Shown: one piece after another, positions 8,239-17,214 of the stretch
Layout of the letters: each line of letters starts with the position of its first letter
How positions within the stretch are numbered: position 1 is the stretch's first letter
Assembly: GCA_902782225.1 (NCBI GenBank)
Contig: CACZMF010000017.1
Coordinates: 1 to 49,107 of the forward strand
DNA: 49,107 nucleotides
Source of the DNA: an uncultured Bacteroidia bacterium
Lineage (GTDB): Bacteria; Bacteroidota; Bacteroidia; Bacteroidales; UBA932
Reading direction: 5' to 3'
Notes under the pieces: generated by a model
The model's input: the letters and a program-made list of their open reading frames with translations, nothing else
The model's database searches: none
What the model was told of the DNA's origin: nothing
Translations under genes and position numbers: made by a program

Positions 8239-10164
8239 ATGCAAAAACACTTCACCCTTCCTTATGACGGCGGCCTTATAGAAAAGGATCTTCCCGCCGG
8301 GATTTTGCACAGCTATGAGAAGATTTGGACCAAGGTCTATCCCGAGTCCCGTCCTGCATCCTATGCCATTGCCGACCAGATAGTTGCGGCCATCAATGCG
8401 CACACCGGAGGACTGTTCCGCCTCGGTCTCACCACCGGCACCACGCCCACGTCCCTCTACAATGAACTTGCCCGGCGCCATCAGGCCGGCGAAGTGTCTT
8501 TCCGGAACGTGGAGGTGGTCTCGATCGACGAGTACTACCCATCATCCAAGGATGAACTCCAGAGCCGCAACCACAGGCTCCACGAGGCCCTTCTCGACAG
8601 GGTGGATATCTGCAAGGAGAACATCCATATTCCCGACGGCACCGTGCCGCAGGAGGCGCTCACCGACTATTGCATCCAGTTCGATGCCATTGCCCGCGAG
8701 CTCGATTTCCTGGTCATAGGCGTGGGTGAGCAGGGGCAGGTGGGATTCAACGAGGCCGGCTCCAACGACAAGACCCGCACCCGCACGGTACGCCTGTCAT
8801 ACGCATCCCGGAAGCGTCAGTCGGCCAATTTCAACCACGATCTGGCCGCTACCCCAGATAAAGCCATCACGCTGGGTATCAGCACCATGCTTTCAGCCAA
8901 GCGCATCATCCTGATGGCCTGGGGCGAAGGCAAGGCTGAGGCTGTCAAGGCCATAGCGGAAGGGGATATCGATCCCGCCTGCCCGGCCTCGTTCCTGCAG
9001 CGCCACGACCATATTTCCTTCTATGTGGACGAGTCCGCAGCCAGCTTGCTCACACGCTCCGTGGCCCCCTGGCTTGTCGGCCCCTGCGACTGGACTCCCA
9101 AGTTCATCCGCAAGGCGGTGGTATGGCTCTGCCAGACTGTCGGAAAGCCCATACTCAAGCTCACTGAAAAGGACTACCTGGACAACAACCTGAGCGAGCT
9201 GCTCGAAAAGGTGGGCTCGTTCAACAAGATCAATATCGACGTTTTCAACGACCTCCAGCACACCATCAGCGGCTGGCCGGGCGGCAAACCCGGCGCCGAC
9301 GACAACACGCGTCCAGTCAGTGCCGCGCCGTATCCCAAGACGGTCCTCATTTTCTCCCCGCATCCCGATGATGATGTGATTTCGATGGGCGGCACCTTCA
9401 TCCGCCTGGTCAGCCAGGGCCATAACGTGCACGTGGCGTACCAGACCTCCGGCAACGTGGCCGTGGCAGATGATTTCGTGCTCCAGCAGCTGGATGCCGC
9501 ACACGAGCTCGGCTTTGCAGACAAGTTCCAGGAAATCAAAGAGATAATCGACAACAAGGTGCCGGGCGAGCCCGAGCCGCGCAAACTGCTTGATATCAAG
9601 GGTGCCATACGCCGCAGCGAGGCCCGCGGAGCAGTGCGCTCCTTCGGCCTGGACGAGAACGCCAACGTCCATTTCCTCAACCTGCCCTTCTATGAGTCCG
9701 GTGGCATCAAGAAGATGCCCCGCACGCAGGCTGACGTGGACATCATAAAGAACCTGATTTGCTCTCTGAAGCCCCATATGATTTTCATGGCCGGCGACCT
9801 TGCCGACCCGCACGGCACCCACAGGGTCTGCACGGAAGCGGCCCTGACGGCCCTCGAGCAGCTCAAGGCCGAAGACCACCCCTGGCTCGCCGACACGCAC
9901 GTATGGCTCTACAGGGGCGCCTGGATGGAATGGGAGCTCGGCCGCGTGGATATGGCCGTGCCGCTTTCTCCGGGGGAGGTCATCAAGAAGCGCCACGCCA
10001 TTTTCCGCCATATCTCCCAGAAGGACATCGTGCCCTTCCCGGGCGAAGATTCACGCGAATTCTGGCAGAGGGCCGAAGACAGGACGCAGAACACCGCCCG
10101 TCTCTACGACCAGCTCGGCATGGCCGAATATCAGGCAATCGAAGTTTTCTTGAAATTATTCTAA
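8239..10164 (+). CDS. Glucosamine-6-phosphate deaminase-like / PIG-L (LmbE) deacetylase fusion
   Basis: A 641-residue protein with an N-terminal NagB domain (about 35-290) and a C-terminal PIG-L/LmbE domain (about 365-600). The NagB part keeps the phosphate loop GLTTGTTPTS and D97 (equivalent to catalytic D72) in SIDEYY. At the active-site loop it reads GEQGQVGFNEAG, so the residues equivalent to D141 and H143 are Q165 and Q167, while the glutamate (E172) is kept. The PIG-L part has the zinc motif HPDDD at 375-379 and the second motif DPHGTHRV. NagB/PIG-L fusions are known in Bacteroidetes, where a deacetylase/deaminase pairing suits amino-sugar-phosphate use. Here the deaminase half may be inactive or altered, leaving deamination to the next gene. 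Confidence 0.88.
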   Translation: MQKHFTLPYDGGLIEKDLPAGILHSYEKIWTKVYPESRPASYAIADQIVAAINAHTGGLFRLGLTTGTTPTSLYNELARRHQAGEVSFRNVEVVSIDEYYPSSKDELQSRNHRLHEALLDRVDICKENIHIPDGTVPQEALTDYCIQFDAIARELDFLVIGVGEQGQVGFNEAGSNDKTRTRTVRLSYASRKRQSANFNHDLAATPDKAITLGISTMLSAKRIILMAWGEGKAEAVKAIAEGDIDPACPASFLQRHDHISFYVDESAASLLTRSVAPWLVGPCDWTPKFIRKAVVWLCQTVGKPILKLTEKDYLDNNLSELLEKVGSFNKINIDVFNDLQHTISGWPGGKPGADDNTRPVSAAPYPKTVLIFSPHPDDDVISMGGTFIRLVSQGHNVHVAYQTSGNVAVADDFVLQQLDAAHELGFADKFQEIKEIIDNKVPGEPEPRKLLDIKGAIRRSEARGAVRSFGLDENANVHFLNLPFYESGGIKKMPRTQADVDIIKNLICSLKPHMIFMAGDLADPHGTHRVCTEAALTALEQLKAEDHPWLADTHVWLYRGAWMEWELGRVDMAVPLSPGEVIKKRHAIFRHISQKDIVPFPGEDSREFWQRAEDRTQNTARLYDQLGMAEYQAIEVFLKLF

Positions 10165-10176
10165 CATTTTATATTT

Positions 10177-10956
10177 ATGCAAGTTATCATTCGCAACACC
10201 ATGGTTGAGGCCTCCGTGTGGGCCGCCCGTTACATCGCAGACAAGATCAACGCCAAGGCCGCCGTGTCCGACAAGCCTTTTGTCATCGGCCTCTGCACCG
10301 GTTCCACTCCCATCGAGACCTATGCCGAACTCATACGCCTGGTCAAGGCAGGCAAAGTGTCCTTCAAGAACGTGATTTCCTTCAATATGGATGAGTATGT
10401 CGGCCTTCCCGTCGAGCATCCCGAGAGCTACCACAGCTTCATGCACAAGTATCTCTTCGACCATATCGACGAGCCTGCCGCCAACATCCATATCCTCGAC
10501 GGAAACGCCCCCGATCTTGCGGCCGAGTGCGCTGCTTATGAGAAAGCCATCGAGGCGGCCGGCGGATTCGACCTCTTCCTCGGCGGCGTCGGTGAAGACG
10601 GCCACATCGCATTCAACGAGCCCTTCTCTTCCCTCCAGTCCCGCACCCGCGTGATCACTCTGACCCGCGAGACCCGCGAAGTCAATTCCCGTTTCTTCGA
10701 CGGAGACTTGGAGAAAGTCCCCGCCCAGGCGCTTTCCGTCGGTGTCGCGACCGTCATGGGAGCGAAGGAAGTGGTGGTGCTGGCATTCGGATCCAAGAAG
10801 GCCCGCGCCATCAAGGACGCGGTCGAAGGCCCCATCTCGCACTATTGCACCCTCAGCGCCCTCCAGAACCATCCCGCCGGCATCATAGCTTGCGACGAGC
10901 CTGCCGTGGGCGAACTCAAGGTCAACAGCTACAGGTACTTCAAGGCCACGGAATAA
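10177..10956 (+). CDS. nagB: Glucosamine-6-phosphate deaminase
   Basis: A 259-residue protein, normal NagB length. It retains the catalytic set: D72 in NMDEYVG and the loop GEDGHIAFNEP with D141, H143 and E148, numbered as in the E. coli enzyme. It converts glucosamine-6-phosphate to fructose-6-phosphate and ammonia. It lies 12 nt after the fusion gene and 3 nt before lnt. Product and mannitol catabolism converge on fructose-6-phosphate, fitting the mtlA operon context. Confidence 0.95.
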   Translation: MQVIIRNTMVEASVWAARYIADKINAKAAVSDKPFVIGLCTGSTPIETYAELIRLVKAGKVSFKNVISFNMDEYVGLPVEHPESYHSFMHKYLFDHIDEPAANIHILDGNAPDLAAECAAYEKAIEAAGGFDLFLGGVGEDGHIAFNEPFSSLQSRTRVITLTRETREVNSRFFDGDLEKVPAQALSVGVATVMGAKEVVVLAFGSKKARAIKDAVEGPISHYCTLSALQNHPAGIIACDEPAVGELKVNSYRYFKATE

Positions 10957-10959
10957 GCC

Positions 10960-12585
10960 ATGGCCCGGACTCTGTCGACGAAGGCCACGCTATGGTGCCT
11001 CTGCGCGGCGTCGGCCGTGCTGCTCAGCATCCCCTGGCTCGTGCCGCACACGGGGCTGCTTTCGCTGGTGGCGCTGGTGCCCCTGCTCCTTGCCGAATAC
11101 ATAGCGCAGGGAGCGGGTGTGAAGCGCTTCTGGATATGGCACTACAGCACTTTCGTGGTCTGGAACGCCCTGACTACGTTCTGGGTGTGCAATGCCACGG
11201 TGGGAGGCGGCATTTTCGCCGTCCTGGCCAATTCGTTGCAGATGTCGCTCGTTTTCGGACTGTTCCGTCTTTCGCGCAAGCGTCTCGGGGGAGTGGTGCC
11301 CTATGTGTTCCTCGCCGTGGCCTGGATCGCATGGGAGCGCTGGTATCTGACGAGCGCCGAGATATCCTGGCCCTGGCTTGTGCTGGGCAACGCTTTTGCC
11401 ACCAGCGTAGGGGACATACAGTGGTACAGCGTCACCGGCACCCTCGGAGGCTCCCTGTGGATATGGTGCGCCAACCTCGGAATCTTCGGGCTGCTGACCT
11501 CCCTTGGAAGCGGCTGCTGGCAGAGCTGGAACGGCAAGGCAAGGGCCGCCGCCCTTTCCGCCCTCGGCCTCGTCCTGCTGGGGCCGCTGCTGTGTTCCGG
11601 AATAATGTATCATACATATGAGGAACGCTCCGAACGCACGGTGGAGGTGGTCATAGGCCAGCCCAACCTCGATCCCTACAAGAAATTCGAATCGATGAGC
11701 CAGGCGCAGCAGACCGACGTGCTCCTGCGCCTGCTTGCCGATTCCCTCAAAACCGCCCCGGCTGACTTGCTGCTGGCTCCCGAGACCTTCACTTTCGACG
11801 TGATTCTCAATGATATACCGTCATCTCCGACCTGGCAGCGTTTCCATTCCTTCCTGCAGGACTATCCGGGCACGGACCTGCTTTTCGGCGCCGCCACCAA
11901 CGAAATTTTCTTCACCTCATCGCCTCCCGGGCTGCTCAGCTATCCTTACGGCCAGGGCTGGAGGGTGCCGCACAACAGCGCCCTTATGCTGTCTTCGGAC
12001 GGCCGCACGGAGGTCTTCCACAAGAGCAAGCTTGTGGTCGGCACGGAGCTTACGCCCTACCCCAAGGTATTCGTGCCGCTGGACAACTGGCTGGCCGGAA
12101 AGTTCAACGGCGGGCGTCCAATGATGGCCCGCGACAGCGGCCAGGACGAGATTTCGCTTCTCCATCTCTCGGACGGCACGCCGCTGGGCTGCGCCGTGTG
12201 TTATGAATCCGTCTATGGGGAGTACTGCTCGGGCTATGCTTCGCGGGGCGCCGGCTTCCTTGCCGTGATCACGAACGATTCCTGGTGGGGCAATACTCCC
12301 GGCTACAGGCAGCATCTTAGCTACAGTTCTCTCAGGGCAATCGAGCTACGGCGCGACATCGCCCGCTGCGGCAACAGCGGCATCAGCTGTTTCATAGACC
12401 AGCGGGGGCGCATCCTGCAACAGGGGCCCTGGTGGAAGGAAGCGACGCTGCGCGGCACGGTGAACGTGAACACCCGCCAGAGTTTCTTTACGCGCCACGG
12501 AGATATTGCCGGCAGGGTCTGCACCCTGGTTTTCCTCCTGCTTTTGGCTCTCCTCACGGTCAGGTGCTTGCTTCCGAAGAAATAG
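10960..12585 (+). CDS. lnt: Apolipoprotein N-acyltransferase
   Basis: A 541-residue inner-membrane enzyme with hydrophobic N-terminal helices (about 1-225) and a periplasmic nitrilase-like domain. The catalytic triad is visible as the glutamate in LLAPETF, the lysine in FHKSKLV and the cysteine in AVCYESVYG. It adds the third acyl chain to the N-terminal cysteine of lipoproteins. It follows nagB by 3 nt, so it probably shares the upstream transcript, a functionally unrelated pairing. Several putative lipoprotein genes in the window are potential substrates. Confidence 0.93.
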   Translation: MARTLSTKATLWCLCAASAVLLSIPWLVPHTGLLSLVALVPLLLAEYIAQGAGVKRFWIWHYSTFVVWNALTTFWVCNATVGGGIFAVLANSLQMSLVFGLFRLSRKRLGGVVPYVFLAVAWIAWERWYLTSAEISWPWLVLGNAFATSVGDIQWYSVTGTLGGSLWIWCANLGIFGLLTSLGSGCWQSWNGKARAAALSALGLVLLGPLLCSGIMYHTYEERSERTVEVVIGQPNLDPYKKFESMSQAQQTDVLLRLLADSLKTAPADLLLAPETFTFDVILNDIPSSPTWQRFHSFLQDYPGTDLLFGAATNEIFFTSSPPGLLSYPYGQGWRVPHNSALMLSSDGRTEVFHKSKLVVGTELTPYPKVFVPLDNWLAGKFNGGRPMMARDSGQDEISLLHLSDGTPLGCAVCYESVYGEYCSGYASRGAGFLAVITNDSWWGNTPGYRQHLSYSSLRAIELRRDIARCGNSGISCFIDQRGRILQQGPWWKEATLRGTVNVNTRQSFFTRHGDIAGRVCTLVFLLLLALLTVRCLLPKK

Positions 12586-12590
12586 TTTTG

Positions 12591-12598
12591 TATCTTTG
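12591..12598 (+). promoter_or_regulatory. -7 box TATCTTTG of the LysE-type gene
   Basis: A perfect TAnnTTTG box ending 6 nt before the ATG at 12605. The expected transcription start falls at or next to the start codon, so the mRNA may be leaderless. Confidence 0.6.
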
Positions 12599-12604
12599 TG
12601 GGCT

Positions 12605-13231
12605 ATGCTTACAGAGCTCCTGAAAGCCATATTGATCGGCATCCTTGCATCAGCCCCCGTGGGGCCGGTGTCGGTGCTCGTTATGCAGAAGTCTTTCTGC
12701 CACGGGCGTATGGCCGGTCTTGCAGCCGGAGCGGGCTCTGCCATCGTGGACACTTTCTTTGCAGTGGCCAGTCTCTTCGCCTTCATGGTGGTCAGCGATT
12801 TCTTCTCCAGGCACGAACTGTGGATTTTCATCGGCGGAGGCATCCTGGTGGCGGTGCTAGGCTTCTTTATGCTCCGCCGCAAGCCACTGGAGACCAAGAT
12901 AATGGTGGCTGAGACGAGCAAAAGCAAGGCGGTGCAGTATGCTCTCCAGGCCGCAGGTTGCTGCCTGGCGAACCCTGGCGCCATAGCTTATATGTTCGCC
13001 CTGGTGACCCTTTTCCGGCTGGATGTCGGCAATTCCGTGAGTCCTGTGTGGCTCATCGCGCTCTGCGTGTTCATCGGGGCCCTGGCATGGTGGTTTTCCC
13101 TGGCCTTTGCCGCCGACAAACTCCGCGAACGCTTCAATATTGAAACCATCAACCGCGTGAACAAGATTGCGGGCTACGCCGTCATCGGCTTCGGTCTCGT
13201 GCTCGTGGTGCGCGGAATCATACTGCTCTGA
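12605..13231 (+). CDS. LysE/RhtB-family amino-acid exporter
   Basis: A 208-residue membrane protein with six predicted helices and the family start (ILASAPVGPVSVLVMQKSF), where the glycine-proline-rich first helix is diagnostic. The ATG at 12605 is chosen because it starts at the conserved first helix and lies just after a good -7 box; the longer frame would run back into lnt. Family members export amino acids or related metabolites; substrate unknown. It is followed 2 nt later by the PASTA gene. Confidence 0.85.
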   Translation: MLTELLKAILIGILASAPVGPVSVLVMQKSFCHGRMAGLAAGAGSAIVDTFFAVASLFAFMVVSDFFSRHELWIFIGGGILVAVLGFFMLRRKPLETKIMVAETSKSKAVQYALQAAGCCLANPGAIAYMFALVTLFRLDVGNSVSPVWLIALCVFIGALAWWFSLAFAADKLRERFNIETINRVNKIAGYAVIGFGLVLVVRGIILL

Positions 13232-13233
13232 TT

Positions 13234-14022
13234 ATGGCAAAGAAGACTAATTCAATCCTTGGCAACTGGATTGTCAGGAATATTCTGCTCGGTGTGCTAT
13301 TCGTGGCCGTCGTGGTGGGAGTCGCAAGCATTTTCCTTTCCATCCGCACCAGGCACGGCAAGGAAGTGACCGTGCCCGACATGACCAGCCAGACCGTGCG
13401 TGACGCTGCCGCCACCGCATCCGCCGCCGGCCTGCGCGTGCAGGTCATCGACTCGGTCTATATGAAGAGGATGTCGCGCGGGGCCGTGGTGAGCCAGATT
13501 CCCAAGGCCGGCTCCAAGGTGAAGCCCGGACGCAAGATTTCCCTGACTATAAATTCAATAGTGCCCAAGAAGGTCTCTATGCCCAACCTTGTGCACGTGT
13601 CGCTCCGCCAGGCCAGGGCGGAACTCTCCTCCAAGGGGCTTGTGCTCGGCAAGCTTAACTATGTCAGCGACATAGCTACGAACAACGTGCTTCGCCAGCT
13701 CTACAGGGGGAATGACGTGGAGCCCGGCAGGCAGCTCTACACCGGCTCCGTGATCGACCTGGTGCTCGGCCTCAATGGCTCCGACGCCATGACCTACGTG
13801 CCCAATCTCCATGGCTTCAAGTATCTTCGCGCCGTGGATGCCCTGCACGACAACTCCTTGAATGTCAGCGGCCTGTTCTTCGACAAGACGGTCCGCAGCT
13901 ATACTGATTCCCTGAACGCCGTGGTCTATTCCCAGCGTCCCTCCGCGACCGGTTATCCGACAGTCATGGGCACGGGAGTGACCCTCTACCTCTCCCTCGA
14001 TGCAGAACGGACCTCTGACTGA
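13234..14022 (+). CDS. PASTA-domain membrane protein
   Basis: A 262-residue protein with a single N-terminal membrane helix (about residues 15-36) and three PASTA-like repeats outside: VTVPDMTSQTVRDA, VSMPNLVHVSLRQA and TYVPNLHGFKYLRA mark their starts. There is no kinase domain, unlike the Firmicute/Actinobacterial PASTA kinases. PASTA domains in other proteins bind peptidoglycan or beta-lactams, so an envelope role is likely but undefined. The 3' end overlaps the start of rluD by 23 bp, which suggests translational coupling. Confidence 0.85.
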   Translation: MAKKTNSILGNWIVRNILLGVLFVAVVVGVASIFLSIRTRHGKEVTVPDMTSQTVRDAAATASAAGLRVQVIDSVYMKRMSRGAVVSQIPKAGSKVKPGRKISLTINSIVPKKVSMPNLVHVSLRQARAELSSKGLVLGKLNYVSDIATNNVLRQLYRGNDVEPGRQLYTGSVIDLVLGLNGSDAMTYVPNLHGFKYLRAVDALHDNSLNVSGLFFDKTVRSYTDSLNAVVYSQRPSATGYPTVMGTGVTLYLSLDAERTSD

Positions 14023-15055
14023 TCCCGATTTCCTCCTGGACGAAGAGCAGGAGATGTTCGAGCACTTCCGCATGGAAGTCGATCCCGGGCAGGACCCCTT
14101 GCGCATAGACAAGTATATGGCGGCGCACATGGAGAAGACCTCGCGCCACCGGGTGCAGTGTGCCATCAAGGAGGGGTTCGTGCAGGTGGGGGAGAAGACC
14201 GTGAAAGCCAACTACATAGTCCGGCCCGGAGACGTGATACGCTTCGTGATGCCCTACCGTCGCCGCGGAGTGGAGATACTGCCCCAGGACATCCCGCTCG
14301 ATATCGTCTATGAAGATGAAGACGTGCTGGTGCTCAACAAACCGGCCGGAATGGTGGTGCACCCCGGCCACGGCCACTATGAGTCCACCCTCGTCAACGC
14401 CCTTGCCTTCCATCTCGGCATATCCCAGGGCCCTGACGCAGAGGACGAAAGGATGGGCATACTCGTGCACCGCATCGACAAGGACACCAGCGGCCTGCTC
14501 GCAGTTGCCAAAAATGACGAATCCCAGCTCAACCTTGCCCGCCAGTTCTTCGACCACACGATAGAGCGCCGCTATGTGGCCATAGTCTGGGGCGATATGC
14601 CCTCGGACGAGGGCACGGTGGACGCCGCGCTGATGCGGGATCCTTCAGACCGCCTTCGTTTCACCACCACCGACGATCCGGAGCAGGGGAAGAGGGCCGT
14701 CACGCACTGGCGCGTGCTCGAGCGCCTTGGCTTCGTGACCCTTGTCGAATGCAGGCTGGAGACCGGGCGTACGCACCAGATACGCGTGCATATGAGCAGC
14801 ATAGGGCATCCGATTTTCTGCGACGAACGTTACGGCGGCACCGAGATCCGCAAGGGCACCATCTATTCAAAGTACAAGCAGTTCATCCACAACTGCTTCG
14901 AGCTTTGCCCGCGCCAGGCCCTGCACGCCAAAACCCTGGGCTTCGTGCATCCCCGCACCCGCAAGTTCCTGAAGTTCGATTCGGCCCTTCCCGCCGACAT
15001 GACCGCCCTTCTGGACAAGTGGCGCCGCTACGCCTCCAATATGCCGGAAGAATAA
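14000..15055 (+). CDS. rluD: RluA-family 23S rRNA pseudouridine synthase
   Basis: A 351-residue protein with an S4 domain near the N-terminus (about 30-90) and the RluA-type catalytic domain. The active-site motif is HRIDKDTSGLL with the catalytic aspartate, followed by GRTHQIRVHM. RluD modifies helix 69 of 23S rRNA in the cytoplasm; the RluD assignment within RluA/C/D is by overall resemblance. The ATG at 14000 lies inside the PASTA gene; a later in-frame ATG at 14054 would avoid the overlap. A hairpin terminator follows the stop. Confidence 0.9.
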   Translation: MQNGPLTDPDFLLDEEQEMFEHFRMEVDPGQDPLRIDKYMAAHMEKTSRHRVQCAIKEGFVQVGEKTVKANYIVRPGDVIRFVMPYRRRGVEILPQDIPLDIVYEDEDVLVLNKPAGMVVHPGHGHYESTLVNALAFHLGISQGPDAEDERMGILVHRIDKDTSGLLAVAKNDESQLNLARQFFDHTIERRYVAIVWGDMPSDEGTVDAALMRDPSDRLRFTTTDDPEQGKRAVTHWRVLERLGFVTLVECRLETGRTHQIRVHMSSIGHPIFCDERYGGTEIRKGTIYSKYKQFIHNCFELCPRQALHAKTLGFVHPRTRKFLKFDSALPADMTALLDKWRRYASNMPEE

Positions 15056-15060
15056 AAAAA

Positions 15061-15090
15061 GAAGTTGCTACTCGAGCAACTTCCCTTTTT
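15061..15090 (+). terminator. Terminator of rluD, overlapping the RNase G gene end
   Basis: A 9-bp perfect stem (GAAGTTGCT / AGCAACTTC, loop ACTCG) followed by CCTTTTT on the + strand and preceded by an A-run, so it could stop transcription from both sides. The last codons of the convergent RNase G gene lie inside the stem. Confidence 0.75.
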
Positions 15091-16630
15091 CATCGTAGAA
15101 TTCGTACTGCAGGATGCTGTGTTCCGTCATTTCGACGACCTTCAGCTTACATTTGTGCTTGCGTTTCCATCTCGATACGAATGAATTCCAGCCCCGGGTG
15201 ATGTAGGCCCCGAGTATCGGGCTGACTTTCAGCGTGAATTGTCTGCACCCCGTGCTTTCGATGAGGTCTGCGAGCTTGCGTTCGATCTGCTCGTCGATGA
15301 CCACCGTGGAAGCGATTTTGCCGGTGCCGTGGCAGAGCGGGCATTTTTCCGTGGTGTTGATTTCAGTGACCGGGCGGATGCGCTGGCGGGTGATCTGCAT
15401 CAGGCCGAACTTGGTCAGGGGCAGCACGTTGTGCTTGGCCCTGTCGCTTGCCATAAGCTCGCACATGTACTTGTAGAGCTCGTTGCGGTGCTCGACGGTG
15501 TCCATGTCGATGAAGTCGACGATGACGATGCCGCCCATGTCCCGCAGGCGAAGCTGGCGCGCGATCTCTTCGGCCGCCAGTTTGTTCACCTCGAAGGTGT
15601 TCTCCTCCTGGTCGTTGGTCTTGGCGCGGATGCCGCTGTTGACGTCGATGACGCCGAGGGCCTCGGTGGTCTCGATGACCAGGTACGCGCCCTGTTTCAT
15701 AGGCACCACTTTCCCGAATGAACTCTTGATCTGGCGGGTGACCTCGAAATGGTCGAAGATCGACTCCTTGCCGTCGTAGAGTTTTACTATCCTCTCCTGC
15801 TCGGGAGAGATGAGGGAGATGTAGCGGCGAATCTCCTCGTAGATTTTCTCATCGTTGACGTAGATGTTGGAAAAACTGTCATTGAGGAGGTCGCGCAGGA
15901 TAGTGGTGGTCTTGGAATACTCCGTGAAGAGCAGCCCCATGCCTTTGTTTTTCGAGATTCTCTTCCAGGCGCTTTCCCATTTTTCGATCAGGGAGCGGAG
16001 TTCCGCCACCAGCACTGCGGCTGAGCTGCCTTCTGCGGCCGTGCGGATAATGGCTCCGTAGTTTTTGGGAAGGATGTTGCCTACGAGGGTCTCGAGTCTT
16101 CTCTTTTCCTCTTTCGAGGCGATTTTTTGGGAAACGCTCACTTTCTCTGCGAAAGGGAGCAGCACAATGTTGCGTCCTGCCAGCGAAATCTCAGCGGTCA
16201 GCCTGGACCCCTTTGTGGAAATCGGTTCCTTGACAATCTGTCCGATAATCATTTGTCCCGGCTTGAGGTAGTCTTCGATGCGTCCCTCCTTTGAAAGGGG
16301 AGCTCCCACTTTGATGCTCGAAAAGAGCTCCCCCATATTGCGGTTGGGGTTGCTCTCCTTGACAAAGCGGTCGAAGGCGTCGAAGTGCAGGCCGAGGTCC
16401 AGATAATGGACGAATGCCTCTTTGGTGTCGCCGATGTCCACGAAAGCAGCGTTCAGGGCGGGAAGTATCTTCTTGACTTTGCCAAGGTATACGTCCCCCA
16501 CTGAAAAACTGTGGCCCTGGCTCGATTCTCTGTTAAGCTCGATGAGGCGGTGGTTTTCAAGCAACGCAATACGCACCTCTGCCGAGCCCACATCGACCAC
16601 AAGGTCTTTTTCTTGGCGTTCGGACTCCAT
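15068..16630 (-). CDS. rng: Ribonuclease G/E family endoribonuclease
   Basis: A 520-residue protein of RNase G size, lacking the long C-terminal scaffold of RNase E. It has an N-terminal S1 domain (FSVGDVYLGKVKKILPALNA), the RNase E/G core with the catalytic-metal segment IVIVDFIDMD and GVIDVNSG, and the Zn-link cysteines CPLCHGTG near residue 430. It cleaves single-stranded, AU-rich RNA and matures rRNA. It is last in a minus-strand run after HU and the COX24-like gene, but a terminator separates it from them. Its 3' end overlaps the rluD terminator. Confidence 0.93.
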   Translation of the reverse strand: MESERQEKDLVVDVGSAEVRIALLENHRLIELNRESSQGHSFSVGDVYLGKVKKILPALNAAFVDIGDTKEAFVHYLDLGLHFDAFDRFVKESNPNRNMGELFSSIKVGAPLSKEGRIEDYLKPGQMIIGQIVKEPISTKGSRLTAEISLAGRNIVLLPFAEKVSVSQKIASKEEKRRLETLVGNILPKNYGAIIRTAAEGSSAAVLVAELRSLIEKWESAWKRISKNKGMGLLFTEYSKTTTILRDLLNDSFSNIYVNDEKIYEEIRRYISLISPEQERIVKLYDGKESIFDHFEVTRQIKSSFGKVVPMKQGAYLVIETTEALGVIDVNSGIRAKTNDQEENTFEVNKLAAEEIARQLRLRDMGGIVIVDFIDMDTVEHRNELYKYMCELMASDRAKHNVLPLTKFGLMQITRQRIRPVTEINTTEKCPLCHGTGKIASTVVIDEQIERKLADLIESTGCRQFTLKVSPILGAYITRGWNSFVSRWKRKHKCKLKVVEMTEHSILQYEFYDEKGKLLE

Positions 16631-16641
16631 TGGGGATTAAA

Positions 16642-16676
16642 TAAAAACAAAAGACCCGGCCGGATCTCCCGCCGGG
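16642..16676 (-). terminator. Terminator downstream of the COX24-like gene
   Basis: On the minus strand a CCCGGC / GCCGGG stem (16655-16660 with 16671-16676) is followed by a T-rich tract. It lies between the small basic gene and the RNase G start. Confidence 0.7.
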
Positions 16677-16686
16677 CCTAGAGCGA

Positions 16687-16776
16687 CTATTTCTTCTTGT
16701 GCCTGTTCAGACGCAAGCGCTTCTTGCGCTTGTGCGTCGCCATCTTGTGTCTTTTATGCTTCTTTCCGTTAGGCAT
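16687..16776 (-). CDS. AURKAIP1/COX24-domain-like very small basic protein (29 aa)
   Basis: A 29-codon ORF, too short for routine gene calling, encoding an almost entirely Lys/Arg/His protein: it begins MPNGKKHKRHKMATHKR and ends NRHKKK. This composition matches the small AURKAIP1/COX24-domain proteins found beside HU in Bacteroidetes genomes; the mitochondrial relative is a ribosomal protein (mS38). A ribosome-associated role is inference from that relation. It lies 17 nt after the HU gene and just before a terminator, so it is probably co-transcribed with HU. Confidence 0.75.
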   Translation of the reverse strand: MPNGKKHKRHKMATHKRKKRLRLNRHKKK

Positions 16777-16793
16777 ATGTTGTTAATATTGAA

Positions 16794-17069
16794 TTATTTC
16801 TGCAGCTCTGCCACAAAAGCCTTGCTGGGCTTGAATGCAGGGATGTCATGTGCAGGGATGGTGATGGTGGTCTTCTTTGTGATGTTGCGGGCGGCCTTCT
16901 GTGCACGGTGCTTGATGATGAAACTGCCGAATCCACGGAGATACACGGCTTCACCCTTGACGATGGAACCCTTGATAGACTCCATAGCTGCTTCAAAAAC
17001 TGTCTGTACTGTTACTTTTTCAATGCCGGTTGCCTTTGCAACTTCACTTACGATTTCTGCCTTTGTCAT
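16794..17069 (-). CDS. HU family DNA-binding protein
   Basis: A 91-residue HU/IHF-family protein: N-terminal helices (MTKAEIVSEVAKATG), the conserved GFGSF turn and a basic beta-arm (HRAQKAARNITKK) ending in the family-typical IPAFKPSKAF. It bends and compacts DNA in the nucleoid. It is the first gene of a short minus-strand unit with the COX24-like peptide. The 180-bp region upstream is AT-rich and shared with the divergent lon promoter. Confidence 0.95.
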   Translation of the reverse strand: MTKAEIVSEVAKATGIEKVTVQTVFEAAMESIKGSIVKGEAVYLRGFGSFIIKHRAQKAARNITKKTTITIPAHDIPAFKPSKAFVAELQK

Positions 17070-17214
17070 AATTTATAAATGTTTTGGTTGGTCAATTGTC
17101 CTTAAATATATTCAAAATCAATTGGGAACGCAAAAATAGAGTTAAATTTCCAACAATCAAAATATTTTGGCGCTTTTCTTTGGCACGGAGATTGACTTAT
17201 ACATTGTCCAACGT

